From positions 18,724 to 82,723 of the forward strand of contig NZ_LCZJ02000034.1 in assembly GCF_001012825.1 (NCBI RefSeq): a stretch of DNA of 64,000 nucleotides, given 5' to 3'. Each line of letters starts with the position of its first letter. Within the stretch, counting starts at the first letter, position 1. Below are positions 17,867 to 27,769 of this stretch, piece by piece. A program made the position numbers and the translations under genes. The notes beneath the pieces were generated by a model, which ran no database searches, was not told the origin of the DNA, and saw only the letters and a program-made list of their open reading frames with translations. The stretch comes from Paenibacillus etheri (GTDB lineage Bacteria > Bacillota > Bacilli > Paenibacillales > Paenibacillaceae).

Positions 17867-19537
17867 TTACGCCTGGAAAATAGATATATCAGGTTCAACT
17901 ATTACATTGTCATTGCTAGAATATCGAGAAATAATTTGTTTTATACTACTCATCTTCAGTGGTTTACTGATGTAATCATCCATTCCTGAGGCCTTACAGC
18001 GATTCTGAATCCCCTCCATGACGTTTGCTGTCATAGCAATGATAACGGTCTTCTTGGCAGCAGGACCACCCTTTCGACGAATTTGAGCGGTTGCCTTCAA
18101 GCCATCCATCACCGGCATTTGTAGATCCATAAAGATAAAATCATAAGGATGTTTTATCGCCATATTTACGGCCTGTTGACCATCTTCAGCCATATCGGCC
18201 GCATAGCCCAGCTTATCCAGCATGCTGACCATTAGACGCTGATTAATCGGATGATCATCCACAACAAGGATTCTGCTTCTTCCCTCTTGATTGGGAACAG
18301 GTTGCATGGATTCCTCTTCTTGATATCCGCCTATCAAATCTTCTCCTGGCATAGACGCCTGAATCGTAAAAATAAAGGTGGCTCCTTTTTGCTCCATCGA
18401 TTCTACCCGAATTTCGCCGCCCATTATTCCGACAAGAGATTTACATATAGCTAGTCCCAGACCTGTTCCCCCATATTTCCGTGTCATGGAAGAATCAAGC
18501 TGCGAGAAGGGCTCAAATAATCGGTCACATTTCTCCGGTGAAATACCAATCCCCGTATCCATGATCGTGAATTCAACTTCCATCTTATGATCAGCAACGC
18601 TCTTGATCGAAGCGACTAAATAGACCCCACCTTGATTTGTGAATTTAACCGCGTTAGCGATCAGATTAATTAAAACTTGGCGTAAACGAGCCATATCCCC
18701 ATATAAAAGTCGAGGCAATTTCTGATCAATAAAATAAGCGAGCTCCAGGTTCTTCTTTCCCGCTTCTATCGAAAAAAGGCTAAACACCTCTTGAATACAA
18801 TTTCGGAGTTCAAATAAGTGCTCTTCAACTTCCATTTTTCCGGATTCCATTTTAGTAAAATCAAGAATGTCGTTAATTACCGTAATCAACGTGTCCGCAC
18901 TTTTCCGAATGATCTCCGAATATTCCTTTTGCTCTGAAGTAAGATCCGTCTCCATTAATAGATCAATCATGCCAACTACGCCGTTCATGGGTGTACGAAT
19001 CTCATGACTCATCATGGCTAGAAATTCCGACTTTGCTTTGGACGCAATCTCCGCCTCTTCTTTTGCCTTGATAAGCTCACTATTAATGATTTCCAGTTCT
19101 TTCGTCTTTTGCTGCAGCAGCATGGTTTGAGTCTGATGTTTCTTGCTCGTGATGTACATTTCGACAAAGCCTTGTATCTTAGAGTTCAATATTTGTGGAA
19201 TGAAAGGCTTGACCATATAATCAATAGCCCCTGCCGAATAGCCCGCGAATAAATGCTCCGCTTCTTTGCTATTGGCAGAGATAAAAATAATCGGAATTTC
19301 CTTCGTCTTTTCTCTGGACTTGATCCATTTTGCCGTTTCAATTCCATCCATACCCGGCATCTGTACATCTAGTACAATGACAGCAAAATCATACCTTAAC
19401 AAACAGCGCAACGCTTCTTCACCGGAGGTAGCTTTAATTAGCTCGTAATGCTGGCTCTCAAGCACCGCCTCCAGCGCCAGCAAATTTTCAGGACGGTCGT
19501 CAACTAGTAGTATATGAATTGGTTCTTGAAACCCCAT
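17867..19537 (-). CDS. Hybrid sensor histidine kinase with N- and C-terminal receiver domains
   Basis: A 556-residue soluble protein without membrane helices. The N-terminal receiver (residues 8-125, phospho-acceptor D57 in [13 protein letters not shown]) is followed by a coiled linker, a HisKA domain with H178 in [12 protein letters not shown], an ATPase domain (N box [11 protein letters not shown] boxes DTGIGI and YGGTGLGL) and a second receiver ([11 protein letters not shown], acceptor D471 in [13 protein letters not shown]). It lies in the rsb operon between the CheR-type gene and rsbV. Being fed by a receiver rather than a sensor, it may relay phosphate from the large kinase. This extra kinase is not part of the Bacillus cereus RsbK-RsbY set. 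Confidence 0.85.
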   Translation of the reverse strand: MGFQEPIHILLVDDRPENLLALEAVLESQHYELIKATSGEEALRCLLRYDFAVIVLDVQMPGMDGIETAKWIKSREKTKEIPIIFISANSKEAEHLFAGYSAGAIDYMVKPFIPQILNSKIQGFVEMYITSKKHQTQTMLLQQKTKELEIINSELIKAKEEAEIASKAKSEFLAMMSHEIRTPMNGVVGMIDLLMETDLTSEQKEYSEIIRKSADTLITVINDILDFTKMESGKMEVEEHLFELRNCIQEVFSLFSIEAGKKNLELAYFIDQKLPRLLYGDMARLRQVLINLIANAVKFTNQGGVYLVASIKSVADHKMEVEFTIMDTGIGISPEKCDRLFEPFSQLDSSMTRKYGGTGLGLAICKSLVGIMGGEIRVESMEQKGATFIFTIQASMPGEDLIGGYQEEESMQPVPNQEGRSRILVVDDHPINQRLMVSMLDKLGYAADMAEDGQQAVNMAIKHPYDFIFMDLQMPVMDGLKATAQIRRKGGPAAKKTVIIAMTANVMEGIQNRCKASGMDDYISKPLKMSSIKQIISRYSSNDNVIVEPDISIFQA

Positions 19538-19558
19538 AGGACCACCCTCCTACATGCG

Positions 19559-20425
19559 TTATTTTATGTTACGGTATATTTTCTCCACTCTGTCTAAAGA
19601 TTCATAGCAATCGCTATACTTCGTAAAGTGAATGGACTCTTTGGAGCCCAGAACAAGGATTCCAAAGCGACTTAGACTCTCATGAAACAACCCGTGCACA
19701 TGATCACGAAGCTCATCATTGAAATAGATCATTACATTTCGGCAGAAAATTACATTAAATTCATTAAAAGAGGTGTCAGTAGCTAAATTATGCTCAGCAA
19801 AAATAATATTTTTGCGTAAATATGGTTGTAAAATGACCGAGTTATACTTCGCAGTATAGTATTCGGAAAATGCCCGAGTACCACCTGCCTCCAAATAATT
19901 CTTTGTATATTGCTTCATTGTGCTAATATCATAAACGCCTTCCTTAGCCTGCTGTAAAGAACGTTCATTCATATCTGTGGCGTAAATTCGAGCCTTATCA
20001 TAAAGCCCTTCTTCATGTAGCAGGATGGCCATAGAATAAACCTCTTCCCCGGTGGAACATCCGGCATGCCAGATACGAATATAGGGATAAGTTCTTAACA
20101 AAGGAACAACCTTCTGACGAAAAGTTAGAAATAATCCTGGATCCCTAAACATTTCAGTAACAGGAATAGAGAGACTGTAGACAAATCGTTCAAAACAAGC
20201 GCGATCATGCAGCACTTTCTCTTGCAGCGCGGATATGGTGAGTACATTCTCCGCATGAACATGATGCCAGATGCGTCGTTTCAATGAAGGTAACGCATAA
20301 TTCCGGAAATCATAGCCATATAAACGGTGTACCCCATCAAGCAGCAGCTCAATCTCAATTTGCTCCAGTTCATCACTTCCCGCAAGAACGGGCTGCTCCT
20401 CATATCCGTGTTCTATTGCTTTCAT
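19559..20425 (-). CDS. rsbM: CheR-type methyltransferase, RsbM-like
   Basis: A 288-residue CheR-fold SAM-dependent methyltransferase. It has an N-terminal helical domain (LYGYDFRNYALPSLKRRIW), HAGCSTGEEVYSMAILLHEE as SAM motif I, and VIFCRNVMIYFNDELRD near residue 230. Chemotaxis genes are absent. In Bacillus cereus a CheR-like protein, RsbM, encoded beside the hybrid kinase RsbK, methylates RsbK and damps SigB activation. The position here, directly after a large hybrid kinase gene in the rsb operon, supports the same role (inference). The ATG at 20425 is preferred to an upstream GTG; AAGGGAG with GGGAT lies before it. Confidence 0.8.
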   Translation of the reverse strand: MKAIEHGYEEQPVLAGSDELEQIEIELLLDGVHRLYGYDFRNYALPSLKRRIWHHVHAENVLTISALQEKVLHDRACFERFVYSLSIPVTEMFRDPGLFLTFRQKVVPLLRTYPYIRIWHAGCSTGEEVYSMAILLHEEGLYDKARIYATDMNERSLQQAKEGVYDISTMKQYTKNYLEAGGTRAFSEYYTAKYNSVILQPYLRKNIIFAEHNLATDTSFNEFNVIFCRNVMIYFNDELRDHVHGLFHESLSRFGILVLGSKESIHFTKYSDCYESLDRVEKIYRNIK

Positions 20426-20512
20426 TGTTATCCCGACTCCCTTATCCACACGCCGTACTTTTGAAGAATGGCTTTTTGATAGTTCTTTTAAAGTATTACC
20501 CCAATATTGAGG

Positions 20513-23500
20513 TTACGAATACAGCCAGACTCGCATTAAAGATAGAAGTTGACCTGTTGCAATTGGCTTCTTCATATAGTCAGAAGCTCCAGCTTCAATA
20601 CATTTGGCACGATCCTCTTTCATCGCTTTGGCGGTAAGCGCAATAATAGGCAGTTTCTGATACTGTGGCATCTCGCGAATCCGGCGCATAGCCTCATATC
20701 CGTCCATTTCAGGCATCATCATATCCATTAGCACAAGATCGAAATCTTCTTGCTCTACCAACATTTCCAACGCTTCGCGTCCATTCTCCGCAAACTTCAC
20801 TTCCATGTGATACTCTTCGAGCACACTGGAGAGTGCAAAGACATTGCGAATATCATCATCGACGAGCAGGATCTTCTTTCCTTCGAACAACTCTTCTTTA
20901 TTATGAAGCTTCTGCAGAATCTTCCGTTTATCTTCCGGAAGATTGGCTTCTACCCGGTGCAAGAACAATGTTGTCTCATCCAACAACCGCTCTGGAGAAC
21001 GTACATCCTTGATAATGATTGATTCCGCATATTTGCGTAGCTGCGTTTCTTCTTTGTTATCCAAATCCTTACCCGTATAAATAATAATAGGTAGATCATT
21101 TAATTCCTCATCATCTCGAATCTGATCCAACAGATCGAAACCTGTCATATCCTCAAGCATCAAATCTAGAACCATACAATCATATCTCTGCTTCCGTAGC
21201 TCATTCAATGCCTCCCCGCCAGTTGAAACTGCGGTTATAGCCACATCATCATGACCAATCAATTCCATGATCGAACGACGTTGAATCTCATCATCCTCTA
21301 CAATCAGCAAATACTTCAACGTACTGGAGGTGTAGTTCTCAATTTGAGAGAATGCCCGGTCTAGAGCTTCTCTAGAAGATGGTTTTCTTAAATAAGCCAT
21401 AGCCCCCATCATAAGCCCCTGTTTCACTTCATCATTCACAGAGATGACATGGACTGGAATGTGACGCGTCTGTGATGCACTCTTTAGCTCTCTAAGAATG
21501 GTCCAGCCGTCCATAACAGGCAGCTGAATATCAAGAATAATCGCGTCCGGCAGATAAGTCTTCGCCATCTGCAGTCCAGTATCGCCTTGCAGGGCTACGA
21601 GTCCTTTGAAATTGCGACCATGTGCCATATCCAGCAATATTTTCGCAAAGCTCTCATCATCTTCAATGATAAGCAGGACTTTGTCATTAGCCGTCAAATT
21701 ATCACGGTCGTCCTCTACTGTCAGTTGTGGAAGAGGTGCATTAACCGCAGCTGGCACTAAGGTTGGAAGCATACCTCCAATATATTCATTAAACGTTGAA
21801 TCTTCTTTGGACACAGCAGCTTCTATTGCTGCAGGCTGTTTAATGTAATTCGCCTTTACCGGCAAGTACAAAGTAAAGGTACTGCCTTGTCCTTCACGGG
21901 ATTCGAGTACAATAGCTCCACCCATTATACGAACCAATTCACGGCTGATCGATAATCCCAGACCCGTGCCCCCATATTTACGACTGGTTGTTCCGTCTAC
22001 CTGTTGGAAGGCTTCGAATACAATATCTGTTTTGTCAGCCGGAATACCAATTCCACTGTCCTTCACAGCGATAGCAATATATTCCTTATCACTTGGCAAG
22101 TTTAGTGGCAATAAATTGTTATCTGCTGGACTAACTGCAAATTCAATAAAACCTTCGGTTGTAAATTTGAAGGCATTCGAGAGTAGATTTCTTAAGATCT
22201 GCTTCAACCGATGTCCATCGGCAATTATGCTATCTGGCAACGGCTCGTTAAAGGTAATCCGTAAGGAAAGACCTTTTTTGAGCGCCTGCGGAGCAAAATT
22301 CTGCTTCACAAAGCTCTTCAGCTCAGTCAGTTTAATTTCTTCAGGATTCAGTTCCATTTTTCCTGCATCAACCTTGGAGAGGTCCAGAATTTCATCAATC
22401 ATCTTAAGCAGGTCTGCTCCTGACATGTAAATCGTATGTGCAAATTCAACCTGTTTCTCTGTTAAATTACCATCCTTATTCTCTGTAAGCAGTTGAGACA
22501 AGATCAAAAGACTGTTGAGCGGTGTCCGCAATTCATGGGACATGTTCGCCATAAATTCCGATTTATATTTACTAGTCACAGATAATTGCATCGCTTGTTT
22601 CTCTAACTGAACCTTGGCATGCTCAATTTCATCCTTCTTCTCTTCTACCTCCTGCACTTGTTCTTCTAAGGCGCGAGTCTTGGCAATAAGTTCCGTATTA
22701 TAATGCTCCAGTTCTTCCTGCTGACGCTGAAGCAGTTCTTCCGAACGTTTCAACGCATCCGTCTGCTCCTCCAAATTCTCATTGGAACGACGTAATTCCT
22801 CTTGCTGAGTCTGTAATTCCTCTGACTGACACTGTAGCTCTTCCGTAAGCGCTTGTGAATCACGCAGCAATTTCTCCACGATCATGCGACGGCTAATATT
22901 ATTGAAAATAATGCTTAAATTATTAGCGAGTTGTTGCAGCAAATCATTTTTCAGACTGCTAAAAGGTTGGAATGAAGCAAATTCTACTACGCCTAGCAGT
23001 TCGTCTTCAAAAATAAGCGGATGGATAGAAATATATCCAGGTTGTGCATTCACGAATCCGGACTTAACGGATAAATAGTCTTCAGGAGCCTTCTCCAGTC
23101 TGATCGGGTGCATGTCGAGCGCACTTTGTCCTACAAGCCCCTCTCCAATCACAAACCCGTCCTTAGGTTTCTTATCATTATCTACTGCATAATAGCCACT
23201 GCTTCGTAAAAAATCGGGACGATTGGCATCTTTTAAATATACAGCTCCGAACTGTGCTCCCAGCACAGGGGTAAACTCATTGATGAAGGTCTGCGAGACC
23301 TGATCCAAGGAGCTAACACCTCGCAATAGTTCCGTCACCCGAGCGATATTCGCATTCAGCCAGGATTGGTCATTCTGCGCTTGCGCATAAGCCTGTTCCA
23401 TCTGCTGCTTCTGTTCAAGATCTAAAGCCATTTTCTTAAAGACAAGGGCAACCTCACCAATTTCATCTTTAGTAGTAACCTTTATACGCCTTATGGCCCT

Positions 23501-24181
23501 CACTCTACCGTTGCCAAAGCTGGTAATCATCATCGAAACGACATTAAGCCCCCGTGTGATGCTTGGGATGATCCATAAAACCACTCCAAGTCCGAGAAGT
23601 AAGCCCAGAATCATCATTAGGACTACCATCTGAGTCGAGCTTTTATAAGCTTCGTTGGCCTTCGTACTCTCTTCGTTCATAATAAAAGCATTATAATCAG
23701 AGAGACCGTTCAGAGCGTTTAACACGGCATTCTGAATCGCTTGTCCCTCTGTGTTGGAATACGTGCTAGCATTCTGAAAATAACCAGCCGATAGCAATTT
23801 CAATACCTTTTCCTGATAATTTAAATAAGTGGTGTACGTCTCATCTATTTGACTAACCATTTGCATTTCTTCAGCGCTAGTCATCGACGCCTTTATTTTC
23901 TCATAGTGCTCATTCGCTTTAGTAATCTTCTTATCAATCTCATTCTTTTGAGATTCTACCGATAATGCATCTGCACTTAACATGGTCGTGGTCAATATTC
24001 GCGCCATATCATTGACTTCTCCACGCATCACGGAAGAAGAGCGCCCCTTCATATATCTATCCTGATACCCTTCCAGTTGGTCATTCATATAATTTAAGCG
24101 GTCGTATCCTATCATCGTAAGTGCGAGCATAATCGCTAACATGGCACTGAAGCCGATTAAGAGTTTAGACTTTATCTTCAT
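20513..24181 (-). CDS. rsbK: Large membrane hybrid sensor kinase, RsbK-like
   Basis: A 1222-residue protein. Two membrane helices (about 7-25 and 186-208) flank a helical extracellular sensor of 4HB/CHASE3 type; then come HAMP (about 209-260), GAF (about 280-430), a glutamine/glutamate-rich coiled coil (440-545), HisKA ([12 protein letters not shown]), an ATPase domain ([24 protein letters not shown]) and three receivers with acceptors in [25 protein letters not shown] and [13 protein letters not shown]. It would sense an envelope or cytoplasmic signal and phosphorylate the receiver of the phosphatase encoded just upstream, whose gene it overlaps by four bases. Bacillus cereus RsbK has the same CHASE3-GAF-kinase-receiver logic. 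Confidence 0.85.
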   Translation of the reverse strand: MKIKSKLLIGFSAMLAIMLALTMIGYDRLNYMNDQLEGYQDRYMKGRSSSVMRGEVNDMARILTTTMLSADALSVESQKNEIDKKITKANEHYEKIKASMTSAEEMQMVSQIDETYTTYLNYQEKVLKLLSAGYFQNASTYSNTEGQAIQNAVLNALNGLSDYNAFIMNEESTKANEAYKSSTQMVVLMMILGLLLGLGVVLWIIPSITRGLNVVSMMITSFGNGRVRAIRRIKVTTKDEIGEVALVFKKMALDLEQKQQMEQAYAQAQNDQSWLNANIARVTELLRGVSSLDQVSQTFINEFTPVLGAQFGAVYLKDANRPDFLRSSGYYAVDNDKKPKDGFVIGEGLVGQSALDMHPIRLEKAPEDYLSVKSGFVNAQPGYISIHPLIFEDELLGVVEFASFQPFSSLKNDLLQQLANNLSIIFNNISRRMIVEKLLRDSQALTEELQCQSEELQTQQEELRRSNENLEEQTDALKRSEELLQRQQEELEHYNTELIAKTRALEEQVQEVEEKKDEIEHAKVQLEKQAMQLSVTSKYKSEFMANMSHELRTPLNSLLILSQLLTENKDGNLTEKQVEFAHTIYMSGADLLKMIDEILDLSKVDAGKMELNPEEIKLTELKSFVKQNFAPQALKKGLSLRITFNEPLPDSIIADGHRLKQILRNLLSNAFKFTTEGFIEFAVSPADNNLLPLNLPSDKEYIAIAVKDSGIGIPADKTDIVFEAFQQVDGTTSRKYGGTGLGLSISRELVRIMGGAIVLESREGQGSTFTLYLPVKANYIKQPAAIEAAVSKEDSTFNEYIGGMLPTLVPAAVNAPLPQLTVEDDRDNLTANDKVLLIIEDDESFAKILLDMAHGRNFKGLVALQGDTGLQMAKTYLPDAIILDIQLPVMDGWTILRELKSASQTRHIPVHVISVNDEVKQGLMMGAMAYLRKPSSREALDRAFSQIENYTSSTLKYLLIVEDDEIQRRSIMELIGHDDVAITAVSTGGEALNELRKQRYDCMVLDLMLEDMTGFDLLDQIRDDEELNDLPIIIYTGKDLDNKEETQLRKYAESIIIKDVRSPERLLDETTLFLHRVEANLPEDKRKILQKLHNKEELFEGKKILLVDDDIRNVFALSSVLEEYHMEVKFAENGREALEMLVEQEDFDLVLMDMMMPEMDGYEAMRRIREMPQYQKLPIIALTAKAMKEDRAKCIEAGASDYMKKPIATGQLLSLMRVWLYS

Positions 24182-25359
24182 TCTCTATCTGTTCCCTTCT
24201 TCAGTGAGATCCACACTATACATTTATCATCATCACGCTCTTTAGGAACCTCAACGTTGAAAAAGGCCGATCGAATAGCTTCTTCGTTCCATTCATGTTC
24301 CCCATTTAAATGTTGAATCATAAATTTCAGTTGCTCCTCTTGTTCGCCCTCAACCAGTTCCAGTAAACCATCTGTATAAAGAACTAGATGCCCTTTATCT
24401 TCATAGGTTAAGCTCTGCGGCTGAATATCGATCTGTTCAAACAGACCCACAGGGTGACAGTTACTTTCCAGCAAGACTGGAGTCTTAGCTTTGCCCTCAA
24501 AAAACAGCGCAGGTGGATGCCCCGCGTTGACATAGTCAATACGCTTCATACGGGTATCTATCACAAGATAAATAGTCGTAAAATAGTATTGGATCAACTT
24601 TTTCTCAATATATAGCTGGTTAAACCTTCGATTGAGCTCCTGAATTACCTTTTCCGGCTCTACATACGTAGTTACCGTGTCCTTTAACACAGAAGCAAGA
24701 AACATACAAAAAAGAGATGACGATATTCCGTGTCCCATGATGTCCAGAAGGATCACGCCATATCGGCCATCACCAAGGGGGTACCACGCATATAAGTCAC
24801 CGGCGAGCTCAGAGGATGGCTGATAGATGGCATTGACCTCAAAATTCTCATCCTGAAGAGGCAAGCTCAACACGGCATTCTGAACAAGTGCGGCCAGTCT
24901 CAATTCCTCCTGAATTCGCTGATCTCGTTCCTTATGCCAATCTTTCTCGCGCTTCAACCGCAGCGCGAGCCGAATTCGGGCCATCAGCTCCACTTTGTTA
25001 ATGGGTTTGGTAACATAATCTACTGCACCTGCATCCAGTGCTTCTGCCAGCTTTTTGGAATCACCAACAGCTGTAACCATTATTATTGGAATATCCTTTA
25101 GGTGTTCGTATTGCTGTACAACACGACATGCCTCGATCCCATCCATTTCCGGCATCATCATATCCAGTAAAATCAGGTCGATATCTGACATCCGGGGACG
25201 TCCATCTTCACTCACAGAACCGATACCCAACCGCGTAAGCATCTCTTTTGCAGAGGATGCAGTTACGAAATTTCGGTAATCTTCTTTTTTCAGGATTTCA
25301 CGGATAATGATAACATTAGTCGGGTTGTCATCTACGATTAAGATTCTCATCATCTTCAC
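24178..25359 (-). CDS. rsbY: Receiver-PP2C phosphatase, RsbY-like SigB activator
   Basis: A 393-residue response regulator. The receiver (residues 1-125) has ILIVDDNPTN and acceptor D66 in [13 protein letters not shown]. After a helical linker a SpoIIE-type PP2C domain follows, with the metal-binding motifs ELAGDLYAW, VILLDIMGHGISSSLF, VNAGHPPAL and LYTDGLLE. This is the architecture of Bacillus cereus RsbY, which dephosphorylates RsbV once phosphorylated by RsbK. It is the first gene of the seven-gene operon ending in sigB, with four-base overlap to the kinase gene. A SigB-like promoter lies 42 bases upstream, so the operon is probably autoregulated. Confidence 0.87.
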   Translation of the reverse strand: MKMMRILIVDDNPTNVIIIREILKKEDYRNFVTASSAKEMLTRLGIGSVSEDGRPRMSDIDLILLDMMMPEMDGIEACRVVQQYEHLKDIPIIMVTAVGDSKKLAEALDAGAVDYVTKPINKVELMARIRLALRLKREKDWHKERDQRIQEELRLAALVQNAVLSLPLQDENFEVNAIYQPSSELAGDLYAWYPLGDGRYGVILLDIMGHGISSSLFCMFLASVLKDTVTTYVEPEKVIQELNRRFNQLYIEKKLIQYYFTTIYLVIDTRMKRIDYVNAGHPPALFFEGKAKTPVLLESNCHPVGLFEQIDIQPQSLTYEDKGHLVLYTDGLLELVEGEQEEQLKFMIQHLNGEHEWNEEAIRSAFFNVEVPKERDDDKCIVWISLKKGTDRE

Positions 25360-25400
25360 CTCACACGAATAGTATTACGACCGTAAAATTCTGCGACTCA

Positions 25401-25426
25401 TTACCTATATCATACGCTATTTAAAT
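25401..25426 (-). promoter_or_regulatory. SigB-like promoter before the rsb operon
   Basis: On the minus strand ATTTAA (25421-25426) is followed after 14 bases by AGGTAA (25401-25406). The SigB consensus is GTTTAA with 12-14 bases to GGGTAA/T, so each hexamer has one mismatch. Position before the first rsb gene supports autoregulation. Confidence 0.5.
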
Positions 25427-25487
25427 GTGTTATATCTATTTTTAATATATGTAAATATAGTAATAGGTTCATTTACGCCTTCAGCAA

Positions 25488-25531
25488 AGTAACCTCCCGA
25501 ACCACTACACCTAGTGGTTCGGGAGGTTACT
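25488..25531 (-). terminator. Perfect 20-bp hairpin, probable terminator of the DUF948 unit
   Basis: AGTAACCTCCCGAACCACTA (25488-25507) pairs without mismatch with 25512-25531 around a four-base loop. It lies after the stop of the secreted-protein gene and upstream of the rsb promoter. The T-tract is poor, so termination may be partial. Confidence 0.65.
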
Positions 25532-25585
25532 CTATAATAAAGACAGCCCCTGATTATTAACCAAAATGATCAAAAGTTAAACCTA

Positions 25586-26110
25586 TTAAGAAGAAATACT
25601 ATCAAATAAATCAATACCTTCAAATTCACCTGCCAAATTTCGATATATTTTGAGTGCATTATTTCCTCTCATATATACGTCACCATCTTCAGCTATAAAA
25701 TACGGTTTACCTAAGGTCGATTGTACATTATCCTTCATGGGATCAATCCCCACCCCATTTACCTGTAGACCGAACTGCTGTGCTTGAGAAGATGAGACAT
25801 GCACATACAGTACAAACCCCTCGCCAACACCCACTGTCACATCTGCGTATTGGTACTCCTCTGTCCCTTGCAATGGATCATTTGTTACCGCAAGCGGATT
25901 GCCCTTGGCCAGAAGCAATTCTTCCTTCGTAGCATATAAAGCAACGCCTTGCAGTGAATCAAACCGATTTATAGAAGGGCTGGTTTCTGTGGCATATTCA
26001 AATGTGAGAACTGTCTTTGGCTGATCACTAAAAGTCGAGATAGGCGTCAACTGTGGAGACGCATCAAAGTATGGGGAAAGTAGACTAAACAAAAGAATGA
26101 TAATGTTCAT
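25586..26110 (-). CDS. Secreted or membrane-anchored protein of unknown function
   Basis: I do not recognise this 174-residue protein. It begins with a short hydrophobic segment (MNIIILLFSLLSPYF) that could be a signal peptide or anchor. The rest is mostly beta-like. Two similar motifs, EELLLAKGNPLAVTNDP and NVQSTLGKPYFIAEDG, recall the gain-of-lipid SmpA-like or copper-amine-oxidase-associated repeats (LxKGxPxxxxxD) seen in Bacillales envelope proteins. It follows the DUF948 gene by 60 bases and probably shares its SigB-like promoter, so an envelope stress role is possible. Confidence 0.6.
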   Translation of the reverse strand: MNIIILLFSLLSPYFDASPQLTPISTFSDQPKTVLTFEYATETSPSINRFDSLQGVALYATKEELLLAKGNPLAVTNDPLQGTEEYQYADVTVGVGEGFVLYVHVSSSQAQQFGLQVNGVGIDPMKDNVQSTLGKPYFIAEDGDVYMRGNNALKIYRNLAGEFEGIDLFDSISS

Positions 26111-26170
26111 GTTGTTATCCCACCTTTCTTATCTGCAGCCGCCATTTACAGAAGCCTTGCTGCCTTAGCT

Positions 26171-26677
26171 TTAATGACGGAATTTTTTCCAAAGAGTTGC
26201 AGCTACATCTACACCTTTTAACACAGCAGTCATTTTCCCAGGTGCTTTCTTGGCATTAACAGCATCATAGGAGTTAACCGTACGTTCCTCGGCTGGAGTC
26301 AGCGGAGCCTCTTTTATGGATACGCCCTTACGCTTCTCCCTCAGTTCATGCGATTTACGATATCTCTCAATCACAGTTACTGATACTTGCTTAACGGTTA
26401 AGGTTAACTCATTCATAACCTCTCCCAAATTCTTCACAGAATCTATGACAGGATCAATCTTCTGAATTTTATTCTGTACATCAGCGGTAATTTCATTTGC
26501 ATGTCTGACTGTAGTCTTCACTTCATAAGTCAGTTCATCCATCGTCTTCTGCACTTCCACCAAGGTTTGGCTTACTTTGTCGAGGGATTCCTTCGCTGAC
26601 TGCAAAGTCTTAATTAGAAAGAAAACAAGTATTGCGAATGCAATAGCAACGAGAGCTACACTAAGTTCAATGATCAT
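26171..26677 (-). CDS. DUF948 protein, YtxG-like
   Basis: A 168-residue protein with one N-terminal membrane helix (MIIELSVALVAIAFAILVFFLI) and a long heptad-patterned segment (LDKVSQTLVEVQKTMDELTY and following) typical of DUF948/YtxG. In Bacillus subtilis ytxG is co-transcribed with ytxH and is a SigB-dependent general stress gene. Here ytxG- and ytxH-like genes are 11 kb apart, but both flank the sigB operon. The ATG at 26677 is chosen because GGAAGGGG is eight bases upstream; an ATG two codons earlier would be too close. A good SigB-like promoter lies 60 bases upstream. Confidence 0.8.
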   Translation of the reverse strand: MIIELSVALVAIAFAILVFFLIKTLQSAKESLDKVSQTLVEVQKTMDELTYEVKTTVRHANEITADVQNKIQKIDPVIDSVKNLGEVMNELTLTVKQVSVTVIERYRKSHELREKRKGVSIKEAPLTPAEERTVNSYDAVNAKKAPGKMTAVLKGVDVAATLWKKFRH

Positions 26678-26736
26678 ATTCATAACCCCTTCCAAATCTC
26701 ATAAATAGTGGCTAATCAGCCTTGTATACTGCATAG

Positions 26737-26762
26737 TTACCCCTACTACCATATGCCGAAAC
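26737..26762 (-). promoter_or_regulatory. SigB-like promoter before the DUF948 gene
   Basis: On the minus strand GTTTCG (26757-26762), 14 bases, GGGTAA (26737-26742). The -10 element is a full match and the first four bases of the -35 element match GTTTAA. It fits the known SigB control of ytxG in Bacillus subtilis. Confidence 0.65.
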
Positions 26763-26865
26763 AATCTGTCGAGCGTTGTCAAAACTCCCTGCTCCCCTTT
26801 GTTTCAGAATCAAAGTCCCCGTTTAAACAATGACTACAAATCAAAAAAAGGATAGGTGATATGTA

Positions 26866-27033
26866 ATGTTAAAATGGTCCGCAATTCTGCTAGTTGTAGC
26901 TGTAATCGCTGGTATCTTTGGTTTCTTCAATCTTGTAGCAGCCGCTGCAGGTCTTGCAAAGATACTATTCTTCGTCTTCTTGGTTCTGTTTGTTGTCTCC
27001 CTCTTCACGGGACGCAGAGGTAGATCGATGTAG
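26866..27033 (+). CDS. DUF1328 small membrane protein (YtjA type)
   Basis: A 55-residue open frame, ATG at 26866 to TAG at 27031-27033. It reads [20 protein letters not shown], continues with [20 protein letters not shown] and ends FTGRRGRSM. The start MLKW, the [10 protein letters not shown] motif and two membrane helices are the hallmark of the DUF1328/YtjA family, often linked with envelope stress in bacteria. A purine-rich AAAGGATAGG site precedes it. It is divergent from the DUF948 gene, so both small envelope proteins start from the same 180-base region. Confidence 0.85.
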   Translation: MLKWSAILLVVAVIAGIFGFFNLVAAAAGLAKILFFVFLVLFVVSLFTGRRGRSM

Positions 27034-27157
27034 CCTCCTCCCATAAGTATCCATATATCTTATTCATCATGCAGAAAGTATAGGTCATTCCCACACAGAT
27101 GTCACTTGAGAAAATAAGAAAAATTTATATCAAAATCCTAATGAGGAGGAACTAAAC

Positions 27158-27532
27158 ATGAAAAAATTCGCCAGCATTACAATAGCCTTGGGACTTATGG
27201 CTTCCCTAGCAGCTACAGCATCAGCCGCAGAGGTAGCAGGTACTACTACAGATTCTACGATGGAAACTGGAAGCACTTACACTACTTCTTTTGAAACGAT
27301 CATTACGCCATCGGATATTGTTCCAGCGACACCACAAATTGTTCTGACCGAAAAAACAGCTTTCCATTTTTCCGTCGGCAGTATAATTCCCGCAGGTTGG
27401 CTTAGCGCTCAAACGCTTGACACCACAGGTGAAGTGATTACGGATACTTGGGGCAATGAATGGAGAGAAATTTACACTTGGCTAGGAAAAGCGTGGGTAA
27501 AGGTTCCTGTGGCTGCCAATGTAATTATGTAA
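27158..27532 (+). CDS. Small secreted protein of unknown function
   Basis: A 124-residue protein with a textbook signal peptide, MKKFASITIALGLMASLAATASAAE, cleaved after ASA. The mature part is threonine-rich at first (TTTDSTMETGSTYTTSFETI), then has a conserved-looking tail with aromatic residues (DTWGNEWREIYTWLGKAWVKV), which may be an SH3-like or ligand-binding strand pair. A GAGGAGG ribosome site lies nine bases before the ATG. I do not recognise the family. It is transcribed alone and followed by a dispersed repeat and a terminator. Confidence 0.75.
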   Translation: MKKFASITIALGLMASLAATASAAEVAGTTTDSTMETGSTYTTSFETIITPSDIVPATPQIVLTEKTAFHFSVGSIIPAGWLSAQTLDTTGEVITDTWGNEWREIYTWLGKAWVKVPVAANVIM

Positions 27533-27557
27533 TTTGTACTGAAAAGATGATAACAAG

Positions 27558-27654
27558 CATAAACGCCTTCGGCGTCCCTATAAGGACGGCAAGTGTTTAT
27601 GCGAGAAATATAAGGATAATTTATAGAACGGAACATATAAATTCTTATATTTAC
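27558..27654 (+). repeat. Two-hairpin dispersed element, copy 1
   Basis: The first hairpin is built from AAACGCC..GGCGTCC..AAGGACG..AAGTGTTTATG, the second from AATATAAGGATAA and TTCTTATATTT. Related copies lie at 48501, 50470 (inverted), 52186 and 53468. It directly follows the secreted-protein gene. Confidence 0.75.
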
Positions 27655-27702
27655 AAAAAGCTACCCCCTCAGTAGATCATTCTACTGAGGGGGTAGCTTT
27701 TG
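27655..27702. terminator. Terminator, probably bidirectional
   Basis: AAAAAGCTACCCCCTCAGTAGA pairs with TCTACTGAGGGGGTAGCTTTT around a four-base loop. It lies between convergent genes: the small secreted protein (plus) and the NlpC/P60 protein (minus). Confidence 0.85.
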
Positions 27703-27769
27703 CGCTTACGCCCGCCTTTGTTCACCCGTCACAAACATGCGATGCTGCCGCTTCTGTACACCTATATAA

